This document shows, one piece after another, positions 14,726-20,893 of a stretch of 20,893 nt of DNA. Positions within the stretch are counted from its first letter, which is position 1. Every line of letters starts with the position of its first letter. The stretch covers positions 1 through 20,893 of the forward strand of contig JBQNCN010000004.1 of assembly GCA_052169395.1 (NCBI GenBank), in the 5' to 3' direction. The position numbers and the translations under genes were made by a program. The notes beneath the pieces are model-generated. The model made no database searches. It was not told the DNA's origin and saw only the letters and a list, made by a program, of their open reading frames with translations. The stretch is from Fimenecus sp052169395. GTDB lineage: Bacteria; Bacillota; Clostridia; Oscillospirales; Acutalibacteraceae.

Positions 14726-17700
14726 TTTTAAAATCAATAGAATTAAAGGGATTCAAATCCTTTCCCGATAAAACCGTTCTTGATTTTGAGAACGGTATAA
14801 CTGCTGTGGTAGGACCTAACGGTTCAGGAAAAAGTAATATTTCAGATGCTGTTCGTTGGGTTTTAGGTGAGCAAAGCACAAAGACTCTTCGCGGCTCAAA
14901 AATGGAAGATGTTATTTTTTCTGGAACTGGGAAAAGATCTGCAAAGGGTTTTGCTGAAGTGAGTTTGAAGCTGCTAAGAGAAGAATCGGAAAATAAAGAA
15001 GATAGAGAACTTTTGATAACCAGACGATACTATCGTTCGGGTGTAAGTGATTATCTTATAAATAATAAAAATGTTCGTCTTAAAGATATTAATGATACAT
15101 TTATGGATACCGGACTTGGAAAAAACGGATATTCAATGGTGAGTCAGGGTCAAATTGCGGCACTTATTTCTGAAAATCCTGAAAAAAGAAGAGAAATGAT
15201 TGAAGAAGCCGTAGGAATTTCTCGCTTCAGATATAGTCGTAAAGAAGCTGAAAGAAAGCTTAATGGTGCAGAAGAAAATTTGGTAAGACTGCGTGATATT
15301 TTTTCTGAAATTGAAATTCGTATAGAACCGTTAAAAAGACAAAGTGAAAAGGCTAAAAAGTTTATTTCTCTTTTAGAAGAAAAAAAAGAATTGGAAATAG
15401 GCTTATGGTTGCATACGATAAATGAGACTGATAAAAAGTTGTCAGAACTGGACTATCGCTTTGAAATTTCAGATAATGCCTATAATGAGGTTAAATTAGG
15501 ACTGGAAAACACAAGTAATGAAATAGAAAGATATGATGAACTTCAACGAGAACTAACAATAAAGCTTGACGAATTGCGCAGACAGAAAAATGCTGCATGT
15601 GAACGAATCAAATCTGCAGAAGCTGAAATAAAACTGAATAAAAATGAAATTGAACATAACCTTGATACCGAAAAAAGAATTGCAATAAATATTGAAGAAA
15701 TAAAAAACGGTGGCGATATCGCCATGTTTAAAATTGCAGAAACAAAGAAAAAGGCGATAGATACCGAAAAGAAAATTACAGAGATAAAATTGAGAAAAGA
15801 AGTATCGGAAAAAATACTTGCAGAAAAAGCCGAAAAAATAAATGTTTTGAATACAGAAATATTTAATATACAGAATGAGCTTGAGGAGTTAAAGAATACC
15901 GTTACAGATTTGAGACTGGCAAAGGAAAATGTATCGGCAGTAATAGGTGAAATTGAATTAAGGATAAAAGATGCGGAACAAAATATTGAGTGCGGCAAAT
16001 CTGAAAAAAAAGAAATAGATAAAACACTTAATGCTTGTCATCTTGAAATTAAAGAAGCTGAAAAGCAGGTGGAAAGTCTATCAAATTCGCTTGATGGATA
16101 TAGGCTTATTTTTGAAAGTAAAAGTAAGGTTTGTGATGAGATTTCTAAAGAGCTTGAAAAAATCAAAAATATTTCAGAGCACTATAAGGCAAAAATAAAG
16201 GCGCTTTCAGAACTTGAAAAAAATATGGATGGTTATTACGGTTCTGTAAAGATAGTAGTTAAAGCATCAAAAGCAGGTGCGCTTAAAGGAATAATCGGTC
16301 CTGTTGCAAAACTTATATCAGTGCCGAATGGGTATAGTGTTGCAATTGAAACCGCACTTGGAACTGCACTTCAGAATATTGTTACAGAAGATGAAAATTC
16401 CGCAAAATCCGCAATAAGATTTCTTCAAAGTGAAAGAGCGGGTAGAGCAACATTTTTGCCGGTTTCAGCAATTCATGGAAGAACTTTTGCAGAAAATGGA
16501 CTTGAAGATGAATATGGATTTGTAGGTTTTGCAAATAAACTTATCAAAATAGATAAAAGATATTCAGGTATTGCAGATTATCTTTTGAGTAGAACTGTAA
16601 TTGCAGATGACCTTGATTCTGCTGTAAAAATAGCTAAAAAATACAACTATCGTTTTAAAATCGTAACGCTTGACGGTCAGGTAATAAATGCGGGCGGTTC
16701 ATTTACCGGAGGATCAACTGCCAAAAATTCAGGTGTACTTTCAAGAGAAAGTGCTCTTCATGAGCTTAAGGATAAGCTTTTGGAAAATGAAAATGATTAT
16801 GAAAGAATTTTACAGGAATTTAAGTTGGCTTCAGAATTTACCGCATCTGCAAAGGCGTCTTACGATGGGACATTTGCAGATTTGCAGAGAAAAAAAGAAT
16901 CTGTGATACGTCTATCCGGAAATCTTGAAGTTATAAATGGAAAGGCTGAAAATATTACAAATAAAATCAAAGAAATTTATAATGAAATAGAGCATCTTAA
17001 AGAAAGGAAAATATCTGTTGTTAAAAATACCAATGAAAATGAAAAGGAAATTTCAAGGCTTTCAACAGAAATTGAAAAAGTGACAAATAGGCGTGATGAG
17101 TTGTTTTTGAAAAAAACAGATTGCGACGATAAGATTCTAAAAATAAAAGATGATATTAATGAAATTGTGTTAAACTTGGAGCTTGAAACTAAAGAATATG
17201 AAAATTTAACAGCTCTTTATAAAACTCTTGAAGATGATTTTTCAGATGGAGAAAGTCGAATAAGTACTTTGGAAGAAGAACGAATAACATTAAAACGGAA
17301 GAACATAGCTTTTGAATCAAAAATTTCTTCATTAAAATTTTTGATTGATGCAGGCTTAGAAGAAACCGAAAATCTTGAAAGTGATATTTTATCCACACTC
17401 TCAGAACGCGATATTGCGCAAAAAAAAATTACGGAGCTTCGTTTAAGTGAAAAAGATAAGTTTGATGAACGTGAAAGGCTTTTAGCAGACAGCACAAAGC
17501 TTCAGGAAAAAATAAATTCTGTAAAAAATGAGTATGATACGCTTATACAAAAACTTTATGATGAATATGCTCTTACAAAAACAGGAGCTGAGGAAATCGG
17601 CATAGTAATTGAAAATTATTCAAATGCCAATAGACGCCTTGCTGAACTTAGGCGTGCAATAAAAAGTTTGGGGGATGTTAATGTTTCGGCGATTGAAGAA

Positions 17701-18291
17701 TACAAAGAGGTGTCAGAACGATATACATTTCTTAAAAAGCAGATTAATGATGTTGAAAAATCAAAGACGGAGATTTTAAAGCTTATAGATGAACTTACCG
17801 ATGGCATGTGTAGTAAGTTTACTGACGGTTTTAAAAAGATAAATGAAAAATTTGCCGTAACTTTTGCCGAGCTGTTTGGCGGTGGTAAAGCAAGTCTTGA
17901 GCTTTTGGGCAGCGGAGATATTTTAAATGATGAAATAGATATTTCAATCGAGCCTCCCGGAAAGCGTGTTAAAAATTTGAGTCTTCTTTCAGGAGGAGAA
18001 AAGGGACTTGCTGCAATAGCTCTTCTTGTTGCTATTTTAAAAATTAATCCTGCTCCTTTCTGTGTTTTTGATGAGGTTGAGGCTGCTCTTGATGATGTCA
18101 ATGTCAGAAGATTTGCAAAATATATAAAAAATATGTCTAAGGAAACGCAGTTCATTGTAATTACACATCGACGCGGAACAATGGAGGAAGCTGATGTTAT
18201 TTATGGTGTAACAATGCAGGAAGAGGGAGTTTCAAAACTTCTTGTTCTTAATACAGGTGATGCCGCACTTAAATTGGGACTTATAAAATAA
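14722..18291 (+). CDS. smc: Chromosome segregation protein SMC
   Basis: An 1189-residue ATPase of the bacterial condensin complex that folds and segregates the chromosome with ScpA and ScpB. The N-terminal head has FKSFPDKT and Walker A GPNGSGKSN (31-39), then MVSQGQI and EEAVGISRFRYSRKEAE. Two long charged coiled-coil arms (about 165-500 and 670-1000) flank the hinge (about 505-660, with GIIGPVAKLI, ETALGTALQNIV and INAGGSFTGGS). The C-terminal head has LSGGEKGLAAIAL (from about 1089) and Walker B FDEVEAALDD (Asp1117, Glu1118), followed by the VITHRRGTME H-loop. Length is typical. The start overlaps the upstream stop by 4 bases (ATGA). Confidence 0.98.
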   Translation: MILKSIELKGFKSFPDKTVLDFENGITAVVGPNGSGKSNISDAVRWVLGEQSTKTLRGSKMEDVIFSGTGKRSAKGFAEVSLKLLREESENKEDRELLITRRYYRSGVSDYLINNKNVRLKDINDTFMDTGLGKNGYSMVSQGQIAALISENPEKRREMIEEAVGISRFRYSRKEAERKLNGAEENLVRLRDIFSEIEIRIEPLKRQSEKAKKFISLLEEKKELEIGLWLHTINETDKKLSELDYRFEISDNAYNEVKLGLENTSNEIERYDELQRELTIKLDELRRQKNAACERIKSAEAEIKLNKNEIEHNLDTEKRIAINIEEIKNGGDIAMFKIAETKKKAIDTEKKITEIKLRKEVSEKILAEKAEKINVLNTEIFNIQNELEELKNTVTDLRLAKENVSAVIGEIELRIKDAEQNIECGKSEKKEIDKTLNACHLEIKEAEKQVESLSNSLDGYRLIFESKSKVCDEISKELEKIKNISEHYKAKIKALSELEKNMDGYYGSVKIVVKASKAGALKGIIGPVAKLISVPNGYSVAIETALGTALQNIVTEDENSAKSAIRFLQSERAGRATFLPVSAIHGRTFAENGLEDEYGFVGFANKLIKIDKRYSGIADYLLSRTVIADDLDSAVKIAKKYNYRFKIVTLDGQVINAGGSFTGGSTAKNSGVLSRESALHELKDKLLENENDYERILQEFKLASEFTASAKASYDGTFADLQRKKESVIRLSGNLEVINGKAENITNKIKEIYNEIEHLKERKISVVKNTNENEKEISRLSTEIEKVTNRRDELFLKKTDCDDKILKIKDDINEIVLNLELETKEYENLTALYKTLEDDFSDGESRISTLEEERITLKRKNIAFESKISSLKFLIDAGLEETENLESDILSTLSERDIAQKKITELRLSEKDKFDERERLLADSTKLQEKINSVKNEYDTLIQKLYDEYALTKTGAEEIGIVIENYSNANRRLAELRRAIKSLGDVNVSAIEEYKEVSERYTFLKKQINDVEKSKTEILKLIDELTDGMCSKFTDGFKKINEKFAVTFAELFGGGKASLELLGSGDILNDEIDISIEPPGKRVKNLSLLSGGEKGLAAIALLVAILKINPAPFCVFDEVEAALDDVNVRRFAKYIKNMSKETQFIVITHRRGTMEEADVIYGVTMQEEGVSKLLVLNTGDAALKLGLIK

Positions 18292-18293
18292 AT

Positions 18294-18322
18294 AAAGCAC
18301 ATTCCAAACGGAATGTGCTTTT
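18294..18322 (+). terminator. Terminator after smc
   Basis: AAAGCACATTCC (18294-18305) and GGAATGTGCTTT (18310-18321) form a perfect 12-bp stem with a 4-base loop and a short T run; more T-rich sequence follows. Confidence 0.88.
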
Positions 18323-18349
18323 GTAATCTCTTTTTTATTTATTTATAAT
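18321..18349 (+). promoter_or_regulatory. Promoter of ftsY-rdgB
   Basis: TTGTAA (18321-18326), 17-base spacer, TATAAT (18344-18349), placed between the smc terminator and ftsY. Predicted start near 18356, leaving a leader of about 30 bases. Confidence 0.7.
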
Positions 18350-18385
18350 ATGTTAAAATATTAAAAAACTTATGGAGATAAATTA

Positions 18386-19540
18386 ATGGGTTGGTTTTCA
18401 AAAATAAATAAAGGACTTGCAAAAACACGTGAACAAATGGCAGGAGAAATGGATAATCTTTTGTCATCTGTCGGTGAAATAAATGATGATTTATATTCAT
18501 CTCTTGAAGAACTTTTGATTATGCACGATGTGGGTGTTGAAACATCGCTTAAAATAATTGATAAGCTTAGAAAAAATGTTGCGGTTAAAAAGCTTAAAGA
18601 GCCATCTGTTGTAAAATCGGAAATTAAAGCAATTGTAGCGGAAATGCTTAGAGGTGGCGAGGATATGGGTCTTGTTACTACACCCTCGGTTATTATGATG
18701 ATAGGTGTGAACGGTGCAGGAAAGACAACGACCATAGGCAAACTTGCTATGATGTATAAAAATCATGGTAAAAAAGTTGTGATGGGTGCCGCAGATACAT
18801 TTCGTGCCGCGGCGATAGATCAGCTTGCAGTTTGGGCACAACGTGCCGAGGTGGATATTATCAAAAGTAATGAGGGAAGTGATCCGGGCGCTGTTGTATT
18901 TGATACAATAGCTTCAGCAAAGGCAAAGGATACTGATATTGTTTTGATTGATACTGCAGGCAGACTGCATAATAAGAAAAATCTTATGGAGGAGCTTGCT
19001 AAAATTTTTAAAATTATTGATCGTGAACTTCCGTATTCCGATCGTGAGGTACTTTTAGTACTTGATGCAACAACAGGTCAAAATGCGGTTAATCAGGCAC
19101 GGGAATTTATAAAGGTTGCCGAAATCACCGGAATAGTTCTTACTAAGCTTGACGGTACATCAAAAGGCGGTGTAGTGCTTACGATAAAAAATGAATTGGG
19201 TGTTCCTGTAAAATTTATCGGTGTTGGAGAAGGCATTGATGATCTACAGCCGTTTAATCCTGAAGCTTTTGCAGACGGTCTTTTTGAAAAAGTTGAATAT
19301 GATGAGGAGCAGTCGGATGAAATTTGTAAAATTGATGATGAAATCGTCAATAAGAACATTGGAAATATTGGATACGAAGAAAAGTCTAAGGAACTTTCGC
19401 AGAAAGGAAATGAAAATTTTAACGAAATTTCCGGAGTTTCTCAATACGGAGTTTTTGGACATTTACAGAAAGAAAGTTTAGTTGAAGAAAAACTTACGTG
19501 GTGGGAAAGAAAAAAGCTTGAAAAGAAAAAAAGGAAATAA
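18386..19540 (+). CDS. ftsY: Signal recognition particle receptor FtsY with C-terminal tail
   Basis: A 384-residue SRP-family GTPase that docks ribosome-SRP complexes at the membrane. A short N-terminal part with little of the acidic A domain leads to the helical N domain (about 10-95) and the G domain: GVNGAGKTTTIGK (G1, 107-119), AADTFRAAA (135-143), DTAGR (189-193), TKLDGTSKGG (253-262) and GVGEGIDDLQPFNPEAFADGLF (279-300). The family normally ends there; this protein continues for about 84 residues, first acidic and then ending WWERKKLEKKKRK. The tail is in frame, and rdgB starts 2 bases after its stop. GGAG precedes the ATG. The gene has its own promoter after smc. Confidence 0.96.
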   Translation: MGWFSKINKGLAKTREQMAGEMDNLLSSVGEINDDLYSSLEELLIMHDVGVETSLKIIDKLRKNVAVKKLKEPSVVKSEIKAIVAEMLRGGEDMGLVTTPSVIMMIGVNGAGKTTTIGKLAMMYKNHGKKVVMGAADTFRAAAIDQLAVWAQRAEVDIIKSNEGSDPGAVVFDTIASAKAKDTDIVLIDTAGRLHNKKNLMEELAKIFKIIDRELPYSDREVLLVLDATTGQNAVNQAREFIKVAEITGIVLTKLDGTSKGGVVLTIKNELGVPVKFIGVGEGIDDLQPFNPEAFADGLFEKVEYDEEQSDEICKIDDEIVNKNIGNIGYEEKSKELSQKGNENFNEISGVSQYGVFGHLQKESLVEEKLTWWERKKLEKKKRK

Positions 19541-19542
19541 AT

Positions 19543-20139
19543 ATGGAAAACAGAATATTTCTTATTGCAACTCATAATAAAAAGAAACTTTCAGAACTAA
19601 AAGATATTTTTGAAAAACTTAATATAATTGCAAAATCACCCGATGAATTGGGGATAGAAATTCCCGATCCGGAAGAAACAGGAAAAACTTTTGAGGAAAA
19701 TGCGTTTATTAAAGCAAAATCCGGATTTGATGCAACTGGACTGCCAACCGTTGCTGATGATTCAGGGCTTTGTGTGGATATTTTAAATGGTGCTCCGGGT
19801 GTTTATTCTGCAAGGTATTCAGGTGAACATGGAGATGATGAAAAGAATAACGATTTGCTTTTAAAAAATCTTGAGGGTTTCCCACAGGAAAAACGTAATG
19901 CACATTATGTTTGTAGTATTTGCTGTGTACTTGATAAAAATAAAAAATTTACAGTTCGTGGTGAATTTTATGGAAGAATAGGTTTTGAAAGGATTGGTAA
20001 TGGTGGATTCGGGTATGATCCGTTATTTATGGTTGGAGATAAAAGCGTTGCGGAAATGACTGCGGAAGAAAAAAATAAAATAAGTCATCGTGGAAAGGCG
20101 CTTAAAGCTTTTTCCGAAGAATTGAATAAGTACATTTAA
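19543..20139 (+). CDS. rdgB: XTP/dITP diphosphatase (RdgB/HAM1 family)
   Basis: A 198-residue nucleotide-pool cleaning enzyme that hydrolyses XTP, ITP and their deoxy forms to monophosphates, keeping deaminated purines out of nucleic acids. Family motifs: IATHNKKKLSEL at the N-terminus, EETGKTFEENAFIKAK, VADDSGLCVDILNGAPGVYSARYSG, GFGYDPLF and SHRGKALK. Length is typical. The start is 2 bases after ftsY, with AAGGAAA at the end of that gene as a likely binding site, so the two are co-transcribed. A terminator follows. Confidence 0.96.
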   Translation: MENRIFLIATHNKKKLSELKDIFEKLNIIAKSPDELGIEIPDPEETGKTFEENAFIKAKSGFDATGLPTVADDSGLCVDILNGAPGVYSARYSGEHGDDEKNNDLLLKNLEGFPQEKRNAHYVCSICCVLDKNKKFTVRGEFYGRIGFERIGNGGFGYDPLFMVGDKSVAEMTAEEKNKISHRGKALKAFSEELNKYI

Positions 20140-20150
20140 ATTTTATATTT

Positions 20151-20188
20151 GTTCTGTCAAACTTTTTACTTTTGACAGGACTTTTTTT
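20151..20188 (+). terminator. Terminator after rdgB
   Basis: GTTCTGTCAAA (20151-20161) pairs with TTTGACAGGAC (20171-20181) with one G-U pair around a 9-base loop, followed by seven T. Confidence 0.88.
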
Positions 20189-20196
20189 GTTTTATG

Positions 20197-20205
20197 TGTT
20201 ATAAT
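20197..20205 (+). promoter_or_regulatory. Extended -10 promoter of the CarD-like gene
   Basis: TGT followed by a perfect TATAAT (20200-20205). The nearest TTGACA (20172-20177) lies in the terminator stem, 22 bases away, too far for a standard promoter, so the extended -10 probably carries the recognition. Confidence 0.55.
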
Positions 20206-20228
20206 ACAAAAAATGTGAGGTGTATCAT

Positions 20229-20726
20229 ATGTTTGAAAACGGGGATAAATTGGTTTACGGCAGAATTGGTGCTTGTATTTTAAATGATGTTGTTAAAATT
20301 CAGATAGATAGACAAAAGATTACATATTATGAGCTGTATCCTATGTTTGGTGATACAACACGTGTTCTTGTTCCCGTTGAAAATGAGTCGTTAACAAAAA
20401 AAATGAAGCCGTTGCTTAAAAAGAAAGAAGCAGATACACTTCTTAAAAAGGTTTCTAAAATGACTGATTATTCAAAGCTTGAAAGCGATAGACGCCTTAC
20501 ATTTGAAGAAGCTGCGGAATCTCTTGATAGAGAAATGCTTTTATTGCTATTGAAATATTTTAAAGAAAAACAGGAAAAGCTTACCAAAGTATCAAAAAAT
20601 TTGAAACAGGGAGATCAAACTGTTTTTAAAGAGGCGGAAAAGTTGGTATTGTATGAATTTTCTGCAATCTATGATCCGGATATAAGAAAGACAAAAACGA
20701 CTATATATAAGAAATTGGGAATTTAA
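20229..20726 (+). CDS. CarD/CdnL-like transcriptional regulator
   Basis: A 165-residue protein whose N-terminal part (MFENGDKLVYGRIGACIL, then a YYELYPMFGDTTRVLVPV segment) matches the RNA-polymerase-interacting domain of CarD/CdnL and TRCF. The remainder is helical and lysine-rich and includes RLTFEEAAESLDREMLLLLLKYFKEK, as in CarD C-terminal domains. Such proteins bind the RNA polymerase beta subunit and stabilise open promoter complexes. I place the start at ATG 20229, 7 bases after GAGGTG; an upstream GTG at 20220 overlaps that binding site. Monocistronic, between two terminators. Confidence 0.85.
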   Translation: MFENGDKLVYGRIGACILNDVVKIQIDRQKITYYELYPMFGDTTRVLVPVENESLTKKMKPLLKKKEADTLLKKVSKMTDYSKLESDRRLTFEEAAESLDREMLLLLLKYFKEKQEKLTKVSKNLKQGDQTVFKEAEKLVLYEFSAIYDPDIRKTKTTIYKKLGI

Positions 20727-20755
20727 ACAACAGTGATTTTCACTGTTGTTTTTTA
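20725..20755 (+). terminator. Terminator after the CarD-like gene
   Basis: AACAACAGTGA (20726-20736), loop TTT, TCACTGTTGTT (20740-20750), a perfect 11-bp stem followed by T-rich sequence. It overlaps the stop codon. Confidence 0.88.
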
Positions 20756-20760
20756 TTTTG

Positions 20761-20820
20761 TGTATTTTAGTATTTTATATTTATTAAATGTAATGATTTT
20801 GTGTTAAATGCTAAAATACA
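20761..20820. repeat. 10-bp inverted repeat in intergenic DNA
   Basis: TGTATTTTAG (20761-20770) and CTAAAATACA (20811-20820) are perfect inverted copies with 40 AT-rich bases between them, just upstream of a promoter-like sequence. They could be an operator or chance in AT-rich DNA. Confidence 0.35.
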
Positions 20821-20839
20821 AAAAACTTTAAAAGAAATG

Positions 20840-20868
20840 TTGACGAAATAAAAAAGTTATGCTAATAT
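20840..20868 (+). promoter_or_regulatory. Promoter pointing out of the window
   Basis: TTGACG (20840-20845), 17-base spacer, TAATAT (20863-20868). The transcript would start near 20875 and open with a possible CCGT/ACGG hairpin; the gene or RNA it drives is beyond the window. Confidence 0.5.
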
Positions 20869-20893
20869 ATGCAAGCCGTTGAGGGACGGGTAA

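Noticed and set aside
1..20893. CRISPR array, tRNA or rRNA genes, prophage or defence cluster
   Set aside because: No regularly spaced repeats, no tRNA or rRNA signatures, and no phage or defence gene set seen on either strand.

Overview
The window looks like chromosomal DNA from a low-GC Gram-positive bacterium of class Clostridia (roughly one third G+C by eye in the gene-dense part). Supporting signs are strong AAGGAGG-type ribosome binding sites, a lysine riboswitch and an FMN riboswitch that both end in terminators, the infC-rpmI-rplT attenuator layout, and a TnpV protein typical of clostridial mobile elements. No finer placement is justified from sequence alone.

Left edge (1 to about 830): a more GC-rich stretch with a minus-strand tnpV gene. 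Beside it lies a gene-free segment of about 290 bases that can fold into a series of nested hairpins. This is probably a remnant or end of a mobile element next to core genes.

Minus-strand metabolic block (831 to 5180): a RibU-like riboflavin uptake S-component with an FMN riboswitch and terminator, then a lysine-branch operon transcribed asd-dapA-dapB-ACT protein behind a lysine riboswitch and terminator. The last gene is a free-standing protein that resembles the regulatory ACT region of aspartokinase.

Plus-strand information-processing block (5198 to 20893): queA (queuosine tRNA modification); infC-rpmI-rplT with an L20-leader-like attenuator and a probable AUC start for infC; a SpoU/TrmH RNA methyltransferase; dprA; topA; trmFO; rnc; an Elp3-like radical SAM protein without acetyltransferase domain; smc; then, after a terminator and with its own promoter, ftsY and rdgB; then a CarD-like regulator with its own promoter. 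Many junctions are 4- or 8-base overlaps (TTG/stop, GTGA, ATGA), suggesting translational coupling from the methyltransferase to smc.

No new multi-gene system stands out. The most notable points are the foldable segment near the left edge, the ACT protein inside the lysine-controlled operon, the AUC start of infC, possible competing pairing in the infC leader, and a tail of about 84 residues on the C-terminus of FtsY. Motifs and pairings were read by eye; no search, folding or alignment was run.
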